Shown piece by piece: positions 52,877-61,612 of a stretch of DNA of 64,000 bases. How positions within the stretch are numbered: the stretch's first letter is position 1; every line of letters begins with the position of its first letter. The notes under the pieces are model-generated. The model was not told the DNA's origin, ran no database searches, and saw only the letters and a program-made list of their open reading frames with translations. The stretch is from contig JAFRJS010000090.1 of NCBI GenBank assembly GCA_017432165.1, positions 17,773-81,772 on the forward strand, read 5' to 3'. Made by a program: the position numbers and the translations under genes. The DNA is from Clostridia bacterium. Its GTDB lineage: Bacteria; Bacillota; Clostridia; Oscillospirales; Acutalibacteraceae.

Positions 52877-54550
52877 ATGGTTATATTAAAAGGGAAGGGA
52901 ATAGGAGAAAGTGTGTCGTTTGGTACGCTTCTTATAAACAAAAAAAACTTTGATAATATACCAAAATATTTTCACGAAAGCTTTGATTTGGAAAAATCAA
53001 GGCTTGAAAAAGCTTTAGACAGTGCAATAAAAGAAAATGCGGATATGTACAAAAAAACTTTGGAAATCAGCGGCGAAAAAGAAGCGGAAATCTTTGAAGT
53101 CCACGGCATGATGATTAAAGACAAAGATTACAGGCTTTCTATTTTGAATATTATTCAAAATGAAAAATATAACTGCGAGTATGCAGTTTACAAAGCTTCA
53201 AAAAAATTCCACGAGATGTTTTTGAATTTAGATGACGAATATATGAGAAGCAGAGCGGCTGACGTTAAAGATATTTGTTTAAATATTTTAAAGTATCTTA
53301 CAGACGAAATAGATGGCAAAAAAGAAGAACCGAAAATTGATTCCAAGGTAATAGTATTTAGCGATGATTTAATGCCCAGCGAAGTTTCAAACGCAGACAA
53401 AAACTTAATTAGTGGATATATTTTATCTGGCGGTTCGGAATGTTCACACGCTTCTATTTTGGCAAGGCTTTCAAATATTCCAATGGTTTTGGGTATAGGC
53501 GAGCATATAAAACCCGAATACGATGGCATGGATGTAGCGATTGACAGCGGTGAAGGTAAGGTTTATATAAGTCCAGATACCGATACTGTAAAAATGCTAA
53601 AGAGAAAAGAAAAACAGTATGTAAAAAAGCATGAATCGCTTAATAGCTTAAAAGGCAAAGAAAATATTACACTTGACGGCTATAAAATTAATATATACGC
53701 AAATATAAACAACGATTTTCAAATTGATGAAGTTTTAAACAGTGATGCCGGTGGAATAGGACTTTTTAGAAGTGAATTTTTGTATTTAAACAGAGATACT
53801 TACCCCACCGAAGAAGAACAATTTGAAACATACAAAAAAATAGCAGAAAAAATGGGTGGAAACAAGGTTATTATTCGCACTTTGGATATAGGTTCCGACA
53901 AAAGCGCAGATTATTTTGAATTTCCGGAGGAAATAAACCCCGCAATGGGTTACAGGGGAGTAAGAGTTTGCCTGGATAGGCCTGAAATTTTAATCACTCA
54001 GCTTCGTGCAATATACCGGGCTTCAAATTATGGAAACATTTCCATTATGTTTCCGATGATAATATCAGAAACAGAAGTTAAAACTCTAAAAGCTATGGCG
54101 GCTAAAGTCCGAGAGGATTTAAAAAAAGAAAATATTCCTTTTTCGGAAGATGTGGAAATCGGAATTATGGTCGAAACCCCTGCTGCAGCCCTTATTAGCG
54201 ATATTTTAGCTTCTGAAGTTGATTTTTTCAGCATAGGCACCAACGATTTAACTCAGTATACTTTGGCAATAGATAGGCAAAATAGTAAAGTAAATCAATT
54301 TTTTGATTCACATCATAAATCTATTTTAAGAATGATAAAACTGATTGTGGATAACGCTCACAAACATGGCATTTGGGCCGGAATTTGTGGCGAAATGTCA
54401 TCCGATGAATCCCTTACGGAGGTGTTTCTTGCAATGGGTGTAGATGAGCTTTCTATGCCGTCTTCAAGTATTCTTAAAATAAGAAAAAAAGTCCTGGAAA
54501 CAGATGTGGGGAAAATAAAAAATAAAATTTTTAAAAAATTTTTTAAATAA
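52877..54550 (+). CDS. ptsI: PTS enzyme I
   Basis: A 557-residue protein of normal length. The phosphorylated His lies in GGSECSHASILARLSNIPMV (about residue 195), and the PEP-binding barrel has GIGLFRSEFLY, RTLDIGSDK, and FFSIGTNDLTQYTLA. It transfers phosphate from PEP to HPr. The usual GGRTSHTAIMAR is varied to ECSHASILAR. The RBS AAAAGGAG precedes the ATG. Confidence 0.95.
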   Translation: MVILKGKGIGESVSFGTLLINKKNFDNIPKYFHESFDLEKSRLEKALDSAIKENADMYKKTLEISGEKEAEIFEVHGMMIKDKDYRLSILNIIQNEKYNCEYAVYKASKKFHEMFLNLDDEYMRSRAADVKDICLNILKYLTDEIDGKKEEPKIDSKVIVFSDDLMPSEVSNADKNLISGYILSGGSECSHASILARLSNIPMVLGIGEHIKPEYDGMDVAIDSGEGKVYISPDTDTVKMLKRKEKQYVKKHESLNSLKGKENITLDGYKINIYANINNDFQIDEVLNSDAGGIGLFRSEFLYLNRDTYPTEEEQFETYKKIAEKMGGNKVIIRTLDIGSDKSADYFEFPEEINPAMGYRGVRVCLDRPEILITQLRAIYRASNYGNISIMFPMIISETEVKTLKAMAAKVREDLKKENIPFSEDVEIGIMVETPAAALISDILASEVDFFSIGTNDLTQYTLAIDRQNSKVNQFFDSHHKSILRMIKLIVDNAHKHGIWAGICGEMSSDESLTEVFLAMGVDELSMPSSSILKIRKKVLETDVGKIKNKIFKKFFK

Positions 54551-54567
54551 AAATAAGGGGTGATTCT

Positions 54568-55050
54568 TTGTTTGGATTTATAGGGGAAAAAGATGGAAAA
54601 TACTTGATAGCGGCACAAACAGGTAAAGTGATTTCCATAAGAAAGGTCCCTGATGAAGTTTTTTCGGAAAAAATACTTGGTGATGGCGTAGCGATTATTC
54701 CGTCTGAAGATGATGTTGTTTCTCCGGTGGACGGCGAGATAATTCAAATTGCCGAAACGGGTCACGCTTTTTGTATTAGGTCTGAAGACGGGGTGGATAT
54801 TTTGATTCATATTGGAATAGACACCGTAAATCTTAAAGGAGAAGGTTTTGAAAGTTTTGTGTCTGTTGGGCAAAAAGTTAAAGCAGGAGAGAAAATAGGC
54901 AAGGCGAATATAAAATTGATTGAAGAAAAAGGTTACCCAACCCACACAGCAGTGGTTATTACAAATATGAATGATTTAAAAGATATGAAACCTATTTTTG
55001 GAAATGCTAAAATTGGAGAAACAAAAATATTATCATATAGAAAAAAATAG
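54568..55050 (+). CDS. PTS glucose-type enzyme IIA component
   Basis: The TTG at 54568 follows AAGGGGTG. The 160-residue EIIA-Glc fold has SPVDGEIIQI, HAFCIRSEDGVDILIHIGIDTVNLKGEGF with the active His in LIHIG, and KVKAGEKIG. It takes phosphate from HPr and gives it to the IIB domain encoded next. The name crr is used in enterics, but catabolite control in Firmicutes works through HPr, so I leave the symbol empty. Confidence 0.92.
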   Translation: MFGFIGEKDGKYLIAAQTGKVISIRKVPDEVFSEKILGDGVAIIPSEDDVVSPVDGEIIQIAETGHAFCIRSEDGVDILIHIGIDTVNLKGEGFESFVSVGQKVKAGEKIGKANIKLIEEKGYPTHTAVVITNMNDLKDMKPIFGNAKIGETKILSYRKK

Positions 55051-55087
55051 TTTTTACAAAATACATAAACGAAAGAGAGGATTTTTT

Positions 55088-56707
55088 ATGAGCGAAAAGA
55101 ATTTATCTACTAAAGCTCTGGGCAGAAACAGTTGTTTCAGCATACTTCAAAGGGTGGGACAATCATTTATGTTTCCTATTGCGCTTTTGCCGATTGCCGG
55201 GCTTCTCCTTGGAATAGGGGCGTCATTTTCGAATGAAAAAATGATAGCATCTTATGGCCTTGAGTGGCTTTTGGGCAGCGGAACGTTTTTAAATTTTGTT
55301 CTTGTTGTAATGAAAAACACAGGGGATGTAATTTTTGGAAATCTTCCGATAATTTTTGCAATAGGCGTTGCAATAGGCATGGCAAATAAAGAAAAAGCAG
55401 TTGCGGCGCTTTCTGCAGCGATAACATTTTTGTCGATGCATACCGTAATTTCTTCTTTGTTGGCTCTAACGGGCAAATTGATCCCCGGCGCACTTTTAGA
55501 GGGTTCTTTAAAATCCACTTGCGGAATCAAATCTCTTGACATGGGTGTTTTTGGAGGAATTATAGTTGGCCTTGGTGTTGCTGCACTTCATAACAAATTT
55601 TATAAAATAAAATTACCGGTAATGCTTTCATTTTTCGGCGGGATAAGGTTTGTGCCTATTATTTCCGTTATAGTTTACATTTTTGTGGGAGTTTTAATGT
55701 TTTTTGTTTGGCCTTATGTTCAGGGCGGCATGTATTCACTTGGTAATTTGGTAACAGCATCAAAATACGCAGGAACTTTTGTTTTTGGAGTTATAGAAAG
55801 AGCTTTGATTCCTTTTGGATTACACCATGTTTTCTATACTCCATTCTGGCAAACGGGTCTTGGCGGCTCGCAGTTTATAGACGGTTCATATGTAACAGGA
55901 GCTCAAAATATATTCTTTGCGCAGTTAGCTTCTCCAAATACAACCAAATTCAGCGTTGAAGCAGCAAAATTTTTACAAGGGAAATTCCCGTTTATGATTT
56001 TTGGCCTTCCCGGTGCGGCGCTTGCAATGTATACCACCGCAAAATCTTCTAAGAAAAAGTTAGTAAGTGGGCTTCTTTTTTCGGCTGCACTTACTTCAAT
56101 AGTTACAGGAATTACAGAACCGATTGAATTTACATTTTTATTTGTAGCTCCGGTCCTTTACGGGGTACACTGTGTACTTGCAGGACTTTCACACATGCTT
56201 TTGCACATGTTTAACGTAGCGGTTGGTTCAACATTTTCTTGCGGATTAATCGATCTTGTTTTATTTGGTATTTTACCAGGAAACGAAAAAACAAACTGGA
56301 TATATATAATTCCGGTCGGAATAGCATATTTTGTAATTTACTATTTCTTATTTAAATTTGCAATAGTGAAATTTAATTTAAAGACTCCCGGTAGGGAAGA
56401 AGACGAAGTAGACCCTAAACTTTATACTAAAAAAGATTTTAATGGTGCTAAAGAAAACTCAACGTCCGAAATGATTTTAGCCGGACTTGGCGGAGTGGAA
56501 AATATAGAGCATTTAGACTGCTGTGCAACACGTCTTAGAGTAAAATTGCATGATATATCAAAAATTGATGAAAACCTGCTTAAAGAAAGCGGCTGTGCAG
56601 GGGTTATTAAAAAAAGTGGCAGCGTACAAGTTATTTACGGCCCCAGAGTAACCGTAATTAAAGCAGAATTAGAGGAATACATCGCTGCTTTAGAAAAAAG
56701 CAAATAA
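55088..56707 (+). CDS. ptsG: PTS glucose-type permease, enzyme IICB
   Basis: The ATG at 55088 follows AGAGAGGA; the frame opens at 54998 inside the IIA gene. The 539-residue protein has about ten membrane helices (IIC), including FGLHHVFYTPFW and a GITEPIEFTFLF segment with the sugar-binding TEPIE motif, then a IIB domain with the phosphocysteine in DCCATRLRVKL. It takes up and phosphorylates glucose or N-acetylglucosamine; substrate choice between these is not certain. It closes a complete PTS operon. Confidence 0.93.
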   Translation: MSEKNLSTKALGRNSCFSILQRVGQSFMFPIALLPIAGLLLGIGASFSNEKMIASYGLEWLLGSGTFLNFVLVVMKNTGDVIFGNLPIIFAIGVAIGMANKEKAVAALSAAITFLSMHTVISSLLALTGKLIPGALLEGSLKSTCGIKSLDMGVFGGIIVGLGVAALHNKFYKIKLPVMLSFFGGIRFVPIISVIVYIFVGVLMFFVWPYVQGGMYSLGNLVTASKYAGTFVFGVIERALIPFGLHHVFYTPFWQTGLGGSQFIDGSYVTGAQNIFFAQLASPNTTKFSVEAAKFLQGKFPFMIFGLPGAALAMYTTAKSSKKKLVSGLLFSAALTSIVTGITEPIEFTFLFVAPVLYGVHCVLAGLSHMLLHMFNVAVGSTFSCGLIDLVLFGILPGNEKTNWIYIIPVGIAYFVIYYFLFKFAIVKFNLKTPGREEDEVDPKLYTKKDFNGAKENSTSEMILAGLGGVENIEHLDCCATRLRVKLHDISKIDENLLKESGCAGVIKKSGSVQVIYGPRVTVIKAELEEYIAALEKSK

Positions 56708-56719
56708 AATATTGTATAA

Positions 56720-56752
56720 TAAAAGAGCCACCAACCGGTGGCTCTTGATTTA
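56720..56752. terminator. Terminator of the PTS operon
   Basis: AAGAGCCACC and GGTGGCTCTT arms with a 4-base loop, followed by GATTTATTTT. Confidence 0.65.
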
Positions 56753-56754
56753 TT

Positions 56755-57510
56755 TTAACTAAAAAATTTTTTGGAATACCGTTGGTATTCATCAAGAGAT
56801 ATGTTGTCGCCAATTTCTTCATCAACCGAAGTATATATGTGAATAAATATACTTTTTATATAATCTTGTAATGGATGATGTTTATTATAAACCGACATTG
56901 TTTTCATCAAAGCCATTATTATAGTTATTCTTTCGCAATATTTAAACAAAGGATGTTTTATATTATTGTTTTTTAAAAATAATTCATTTAAGCGATTAAA
57001 ATCGCCAAATGTATTATAAATACGGTCTAAGTAAACATAAGCGCTCACAAGCTCTTTTTTATTAAAATTTAGTGGACTTTCTTTTATTTGTATAATATTT
57101 TCAAATATAGAAAATATCAATTTGTTTTTTTCATTTTTCGGTAAATTTTTTTTATTTACATAATATGTTGTAAAATCGATTATTTGTTTAATAGTAATCG
57201 GCGAGTTAAAATCTTTAATTATTTTTTTATCTTTTACGCTGTTTATATTTATATATTTTGGGTTTTTTATATATTCTTTTTTATTCGTGAATTCGACATA
57301 CTTTTTTAAGTTTTCGTTTGTTAAAGGAAGCCATTTTACTGTTTTATTTAATAAATAAGGTGATTTTGTAGGGTATGATTCCGACGACGCTTCGGATAAT
57401 TGATTAGATGATTGCCCGGGTTGCGATACGTTGGAAATTAATTTTGAATATTCCGAGATAGATATATCGTTATTATTGTAAAGATTTGGTGGTGGAGTAT
57501 TAAAGAACAT
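56755..57510 (-). CDS. Orphan helical protein with possible cyclin-box-like region
   Basis: The ATG at 57510 has a perfect RBS (AAGGAGGT, 7-base gap). The 251-residue protein starts FFNTPPPNLYNNN and has a Ser/Gln-rich disordered head of ~55 residues, then a helical body. Residues ~115-235 contain KQIIDFTTYYV, then ELVSAYVYLDRIY and later ERITIIMALMKTM, reminiscent of Pho80-type cyclin boxes (L-A-YLDRI, then a His/Arg-rich helix). This match is by eye and weak. No signal peptide. It lies in the spacer between the PTS and ribosomal operons. Confidence 0.55.
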   Translation of the reverse strand: MFFNTPPPNLYNNNDISISEYSKLISNVSQPGQSSNQLSEASSESYPTKSPYLLNKTVKWLPLTNENLKKYVEFTNKKEYIKNPKYININSVKDKKIIKDFNSPITIKQIIDFTTYYVNKKNLPKNEKNKLIFSIFENIIQIKESPLNFNKKELVSAYVYLDRIYNTFGDFNRLNELFLKNNNIKHPLFKYCERITIIMALMKTMSVYNKHHPLQDYIKSIFIHIYTSVDEEIGDNISLDEYQRYSKKFFS

Positions 57511-57523
57511 GCTTATTACCTCC

Positions 57524-57560
57524 TTTAAAAAAAGCTTACAATAAAACATGTAAGCTTTTG
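57524..57560 (-). terminator. Terminator of the rpl operon
   Basis: AAAGCTTAC and GTAAGCTTT arms; on the reverse strand TTTTTTT follows. The RBS of the orphan at 56755 begins right behind the T-run. Confidence 0.75.
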
Positions 57561-57586
57561 TTTTTTTATTTAATTTTTTAAATAAC

Positions 57587-57967
57587 TTATTTTACTTCTA
57601 CTTCAGCGCCGAGTTCTGTTAATTGTTTTTTGATGTCTTCGGCAACTTCTTTAGAAACTTTTTCTTTAAGTGGTTTTGGTGCTTCGTCAACGATAGCTTT
57701 TGCTTCTTTAAGTCCAAGACCTGTGATGTCTTTAACGGCTTTTACAACTTTAATTTTGTTTTCTCCGCCTGATTTTAATACTACATCAAATTCAGTTTTT
57801 TCTTCAGCCGCTGCTGCTGCACCGCCTGCTGCCGGAGCTGCTGCTACTGCCACGGGAGCTGCTGCAGATACTCCAAATTCTTCTTCAAGTGCTTTTACGA
57901 GTTCGCTGAGTTCAAGAACTGTTAAAGCTTTTACATCTTCGATTAATTTTGTTACTTTTTCTGACAT
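57587..57967 (-). CDS. rplL: 50S ribosomal protein L7/L12
   Basis: A 126-residue protein. The N-terminal dimer domain ([19 protein letters not shown]), the Ala-rich hinge ([12 protein letters not shown]) and the C-terminal domain with KIKVVKAVK...[16 protein letters not shown] are all clear. It forms the stalk that recruits translation factors. Last gene of the L10-L12 transcript. Confidence 0.97.
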   Translation of the reverse strand: MSEKVTKLIEDVKALTVLELSELVKALEEEFGVSAAAPVAVAAAPAAGGAAAAAEEKTEFDVVLKSGGENKIKVVKAVKDITGLGLKEAKAIVDEAPKPLKEKVSKEVAEDIKKQLTELGAEVEVK

Positions 57968-58014
57968 TATTATTTACCTCCAAAAATTTTTTAATTAATA
58001 ATTTAAAGTTTTAA

Positions 58015-58548
58015 TTAAGAGTTTTGCTGTTTTTGAGCAATAGCGTTAAGCGCTACCACTAAACCTTTCATTGCACCACCAAGTACGGTTGCAAATCCGG
58101 CAATAGGAGCATTGAAGCCTCTGAGGACTTGAGAAATAAGCACTTCTCTGGAAGGCAGTTTTGCAAGTCTTGTTACTTCTTTTGCATCAATTACCGAGTC
58201 ATCGATAAATCCTGATTTTATTTTGAAAAAATCGTGATCTTTTGCAAATTTACAAAGGATTTTAGAAGCTGCAACGTAGTCATCTTTACATACTGCTATA
58301 GCTGTGGATCCTTTAAACGCTTCTGAAAGATTCTCCATTTTTGCGTTTTCGGCGGCTCTTTTTAAAAGAGTGTTTTTTGTTACCATGTATTCTACGCCGG
58401 ATTCACGAAGTTCTTTTCTGAGCTTTGTGTCATCTTCAACGTTAATACCTTGGTAGCTTACCACTACACCTGCGCAAGAAGATTTTAGCTTTTCTGAAAG
58501 TTCACTAACGATTGCTTTTTTTTGTTCTAATGCTTTAGCGCTTGGCAA
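58015..58548 (-). CDS. rplJ: 50S ribosomal protein L10
   Basis: The start is TTG at 58548 behind GGGGGTGAATT, giving PSAKALEQKKAIV; the frame is open to 58596 but would run into the leader. The 177-residue protein has the family pattern VEYMVTKNTLLKRAAE and a C-terminal helix that binds L12 dimers. It anchors the stalk and represses its own mRNA through the leader upstream. Confidence 0.95.
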   Translation of the reverse strand: MPSAKALEQKKAIVSELSEKLKSSCAGVVVSYQGINVEDDTKLRKELRESGVEYMVTKNTLLKRAAENAKMENLSEAFKGSTAIAVCKDDYVAASKILCKFAKDHDFFKIKSGFIDDSVIDAKEVTRLAKLPSREVLISQVLRGFNAPIAGFATVLGGAMKGLVVALNAIAQKQQNS

Positions 58549-58574
58549 TGTGAATTCACCCCCATAATAAAAAT

Positions 58575-58735
58575 TAAATAAAATTAAATTCATCAACTTC
58601 CCACATGATGAATCAAAGAAAAGCTGATGAATTATTTAAATTATTTTTATAATTAAAATATATTCTTACTAAGCTTTCCTCGGCAGGAAAAGTGAAAACT
58701 TTTTATAAAACCTGCTGTCTTGGGAAATTAACAAT
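58575..58735 (-). promoter_or_regulatory. L10 leader RNA with terminator-like hairpin
   Basis: On the reverse strand the leader contains AAGACAGCAGG and CCTGCCGAGG, the conserved pair of the ribosomal L10 leader, then AAAGCTTAGTAAG. An AATTCATCA/TGATGAATT hairpin with an AT-rich tail lies just before the rplJ RBS. It is where L10-L12 is expected to bind and reduce rplJL expression. Confidence 0.75.
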
Positions 58736-58771
58736 ATTTATTTTACCATAGTTTTTGCAGTTTGTCAAACA

Positions 58772-59470
58772 TTAAATTGATTCAAGCTTGCCGGTTCCGA
58801 TTTTAATCCCCGGACCCATTGTGCTGGAAATTACGCAAGATTTAATATATTGACCCTTGCTGGCTTCCGGTTTTGCTTTAACTATTGCGCCCATAAGAGC
58901 TTCAAAGTTTTCGTTTAATTTTTCTGCACCGAATGAAGCTTTACCGATTACGCAGTGAATAATATTTGTTTTATCCAAACGATATTCAATTTTTCCTGCT
59001 TTGCACTCTTTAATAGCTTTGGCGATATCAGTTGTAACCGTGCCGGCTTTTGGGTTAGGCATTAATCCTCTGGGGCCTAAAACTTTACCAAGCCTTCCAA
59101 CGACTCCCATCATATCCGGGGTTGTTACAAGGACATCAAAATCCATCCAGTTTTCAGTTTGAATTTTCTTGGCCATATCTTCAGCGCCCACGAAATCAGC
59201 TCCTGCTTCTGTTGCAATTTTTTCGTTGTCACCTTTACAAATGGCTAAAACTCTAACTTTTTTACCTGTTCCGTTAGGAAGAACGATCGCTCCTCTAACT
59301 TGTTGGTCGGCGTGCCTTGAATCAACGCCAAGTCTTACATGAATTTCAATAGTTTCATCGAAACCTGCTTTTGCGTTTTTTGTGCAGATTTCTAACGCTT
59401 CTTTTGCGTCATAAAAATTTGATTGATTATATGATTTTATACTTTCATTATATTTTTTACCGTGTTTCAT
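58772..59470 (-). CDS. rplA: 50S ribosomal protein L1
   Basis: A 232-residue protein with the L1 signatures [35 protein letters not shown] and [11 protein letters not shown]. It forms the mobile L1 stalk at the E site and can repress its own operon. A strong RBS (AGGAGG) precedes the ATG. It follows rplK by 61 bases, in the usual order. Confidence 0.97.
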   Translation of the reverse strand: MKHGKKYNESIKSYNQSNFYDAKEALEICTKNAKAGFDETIEIHVRLGVDSRHADQQVRGAIVLPNGTGKKVRVLAICKGDNEKIATEAGADFVGAEDMAKKIQTENWMDFDVLVTTPDMMGVVGRLGKVLGPRGLMPNPKAGTVTTDIAKAIKECKAGKIEYRLDKTNIIHCVIGKASFGAEKLNENFEALMGAIVKAKPEASKGQYIKSCVISSTMGPGIKIGTGKLESI

Positions 59471-59531
59471 AAATTTCCTCCTGAATTAGTGGTAAATCGG
59501 ATTTTTTCCTCCCACCGTGGGGACGGTTTAA

Positions 59532-59960
59532 TTAATCTACTACTTCAATCCCCATGCTTCTAGCAGTTCCTGCAATCATTTTCATTGCAGTTTCTATGTT
59601 TGCAGCATTTAAGTCGGGCATTTTGTGATTAGCGATTTCTTCAATTTGTTTTTTGGTTATTTTTCCAACCTTTGTTTTGTTCGGTTCGCCTGAAGCTTTG
59701 TCTAATTTACAAGCTTTTTTAATAAGCACGGCGGCAGGCGGTGTTTTTGTTACAAATGTGAACGAACGATCCTTGTATATTGTAAGAACTACAGGGATTA
59801 TCATACCTATGTCGTTTTTTGTGCGGTCGTTAAATTCTTTTGTAAATGCCATTATGTTTATGCCGTGCGGTCCAAGTGCAGAACCTACTGGCGGTGCCGG
59901 GGTTGCTTTACCGGCGGGAATTTGTAATTTTACAATTGCGTTGACTTCTTTTTCAGCCAA
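59532..59960 (-). CDS. rplK: 50S ribosomal protein L11
   Basis: The start is TTG at 59960, six bases after GGAGGTG; the in-frame TTG at 59975 overlaps that RBS. This gives 142 residues, the usual size. [20 protein letters not shown] and the C-terminal [20 protein letters not shown] region are family signatures. It binds the GTPase centre of 23S rRNA. Confidence 0.96.
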   Translation of the reverse strand: MAEKEVNAIVKLQIPAGKATPAPPVGSALGPHGINIMAFTKEFNDRTKNDIGMIIPVVLTIYKDRSFTFVTKTPPAAVLIKKACKLDKASGEPNKTKVGKITKKQIEEIANHKMPDLNAANIETAMKMIAGTARSMGIEVVD

Positions 59961-60053
59961 TTTTTGCACCTCCAAATTATGTGGTAATTTTGAAGCAATG
60001 AAAATTTTGCTTCTCCCACTGAAAAAATTTGCTTTTAAAAGAAATTTTTTAGA

Positions 60054-60575
60054 TTAAACTGCGGGTTCGATTTGACCCAGATCAAGTTCGGCAGGGGTTT
60101 CCCTTCCAAACATAGATACAGTAACTTTAACGGTTTTGTTTTCGGTGTCTATGCTTTCCACTTTACCGATTAAATTGGCAAGCGGCCCGTCTATAATTTT
60201 AACCGATTCGCCAATTTTGTAAGAAAGTTTAACCGATTTGACTTCTACTCCCAATTTTTTAACTTCTTCGGGTGAAAGCGGAATTGGTTTTGTGGAGGAG
60301 CCCACGAAACCCGTGCATCCCCTTATGTTACGCACTATGTACCATGATTCGTTGTTGAGTATCATTTTTACAAGTACATACCCCGGGAATATTTTTCTTT
60401 CGGTTTGGCGTTCTTTTCCGTCTTTTATTTCTGTAACTATTTCTGTTGGAATTTTTACCTCTTGGATCATATTTTTCATGTTATGATTTGTAATTGTTTT
60501 TTCAAGATTTGAGGCTACTTTGTTTTCATAACCTGAATAAGTATGAACCACGTACCATTTAGCTTCTTCAGACAT
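60054..60575 (-). CDS. nusG: Transcription termination/antitermination protein NusG
   Basis: A 173-residue protein with the NGN domain (WYVVHTYSGYENKV, FPGYVLVKM, RNIRGCTGFVGS) and a C-terminal KOW domain (GESVKIIDGPLANLIGKVESID). It binds RNA polymerase and couples transcription to translation and Rho. It lies between secE and rplK in the canonical order. Confidence 0.96.
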   Translation of the reverse strand: MSEEAKWYVVHTYSGYENKVASNLEKTITNHNMKNMIQEVKIPTEIVTEIKDGKERQTERKIFPGYVLVKMILNNESWYIVRNIRGCTGFVGSSTKPIPLSPEEVKKLGVEVKSVKLSYKIGESVKIIDGPLANLIGKVESIDTENKTVKVTVSMFGRETPAELDLGQIEPAV

Positions 60576-60595
60576 ATTTTTGATTCCTCCGGACT

Positions 60596-60817
60596 TTACT
60601 TAGTATTTGAAACTGTCATTACCATGCGTAAAAGCTCCATAAGTCCTGCGTCAAGAAGAGCAACAAAAACACCCATTATAAAAATCATCGCAAGGACGAT
60701 TCCGGTGTTTTTCCAAACTGTTTTTTGGGTCGGCCAAACAATTTTTTTAAGTTCGATTTTTGAGTCAATAAAAAAATTCTTGATTTTTGAAAATAAACCT
60801 TGCTTTTTTTCTTTCAT
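60596..60817 (-). CDS. secE: Preprotein translocase subunit SecE
   Basis: The ATG at 60817 follows GGAGGCAAAACA; the frame opens at 60835. The 73-residue protein has a basic amphipathic helix with the conserved KKIVWPT segment and one membrane helix. It stabilises SecY in the translocon. Confidence 0.93.
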   Translation of the reverse strand: MKEKKQGLFSKIKNFFIDSKIELKKIVWPTQKTVWKNTGIVLAMIFIMGVFVALLDAGLMELLRMVMTVSNTK

Positions 60818-60835
60818 TGTTTTGCCTCCAATCAA

Positions 60836-60985
60836 TTACTTTGTTTCTTTGTGCAGAGTATGTTTCCTGCAAAAACGACAATGCTTTTTCATTTCAATCC
60901 TGTCCGGATTATGCTTTTTGTTTTTTGTCGTATCGTAGTTGCGCTGTTTGCACTCTGTGCAGGCTAGTGTTACTTTAACTCTCAT
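60836..60985 (-). CDS. rpmG: 50S ribosomal protein L33
   Basis: A 49-residue zinc-type L33: [12 protein letters not shown], then [14 protein letters not shown] and [15 protein letters not shown], with two CxxC pairs for zinc. A good RBS (GGAGGTG) precedes the ATG. It leads the secE-nusG operon as in many Firmicutes. Confidence 0.93.
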   Translation of the reverse strand: MRVKVTLACTECKQRNYDTTKNKKHNPDRIEMKKHCRFCRKHTLHKETK

Positions 60986-61068
60986 TACGGCACCTCCCGG
61001 TATTTCGGAATATTTTAGCCTCCCTCTTAAGGGTACAAAAAATAAACCCCTTTAGTCGAGGTAATAAA

Positions 61069-61097
61069 ATTTTACCATATTTAAAATTATAAGTCAA
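61069..61097 (-). promoter_or_regulatory. Sigma-A-type promoter of the rpmG-secE-nusG operon
   Basis: On the reverse strand TTGACT, 17 bases and TAAAAT lie 84 bases before the rpmG ATG. Confidence 0.65.
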
Positions 61098-61174
61098 GAA
61101 TTTATAAAAATTTAATTTTAAAAATGTATTTTTGTCATTTAGAATGCTAAATTATTCATAATAAAAAAGGTTTT

Positions 61175-61199
61175 TACATATAAATAGTCCATATACACT
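61175..61199 (+). promoter_or_regulatory. Possible sigma-E promoter of spoIIID
   Basis: CATATAA followed at about 14 bases by TATACACT resembles a mother-cell sigma-E promoter (-10 consensus CATACANT). The spoIIID gene is sigma-E controlled in known spore formers. Confidence 0.45.
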
Positions 61200-61216
61200 G
61201 TATGGAGGGGTAATAT

Positions 61217-61468
61217 GTGAAAGAAGAACTGGAAAAGCGTGCTGTTATGCTTGGGGAGTATATATTAGAGCATAAAGCCACAGTTAGGAGTACGGCAAAA
61301 AAGTTTGGAGTTTCAAAGTCTACAGTTCACAAAGACGTTAGCGAAAGACTTGGTTACATAAATAAGCGTTTATACCTTGATGTTAAAAAAATTCTGGAAA
61401 TAAACAAAGCCCAGCGGCATATAAGGGGCGGATTTGCCACAAAAAATAAATACGCAAAAATAAATTAA
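61217..61468 (+). CDS. spoIIID: Stage III sporulation regulator SpoIIID
   Basis: An 83-residue DNA-binding protein, start GTG at 61217 behind GGAGGGG. The HTH reads ATVRSTAKKFGVSKSTVHKD, followed by the conserved basic tail LEINKAQRHIRGG. It activates and represses mother-cell genes during sporulation. The overlapping ATG at 61215 meets a stop at once. The next gene downstream encodes three diverged copies of the same domain. Confidence 0.95.
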   Translation: MKEELEKRAVMLGEYILEHKATVRSTAKKFGVSKSTVHKDVSERLGYINKRLYLDVKKILEINKAQRHIRGGFATKNKYAKIN

Positions 61469-61497
61469 AAAAGCCTTAATTTTTAAGGCTTTTTTAG
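61467..61497 (+). terminator. Terminator of spoIIID
   Basis: AAAAGCCTT and AAGGCTTTT arms with a T-run (TTTTTTAGG). Confidence 0.75.
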
Positions 61498-61522
61498 GTT
61501 TTCTTTTTTGATTTAAAAAGCA

Positions 61523-61552
61523 TTGACAAATCTATTAAAAATATGTTATAAA
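61523..61552 (+). promoter_or_regulatory. Sigma-A-type promoter of the triple SpoIIID-like gene
   Basis: TTGACA, an 18-base spacer and TATAAA, 61 bases before the ATG. It differs from the sigma-E-like promoter of spoIIID, so the two genes are probably expressed at different times. Confidence 0.55.
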
Positions 61553-61612
61553 TAATAAAGCGCGTTTTTAAAAAGGAAGAAAAAATAATTTATTAAAAAG
61601 GAAGAAGTAGCT

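Noticed and set aside
54358..54945. Reverse 195-codon frame over ptsI and the IIA gene
   Set aside because: The forward genes carry intact PTS motifs; the reverse frame has none.
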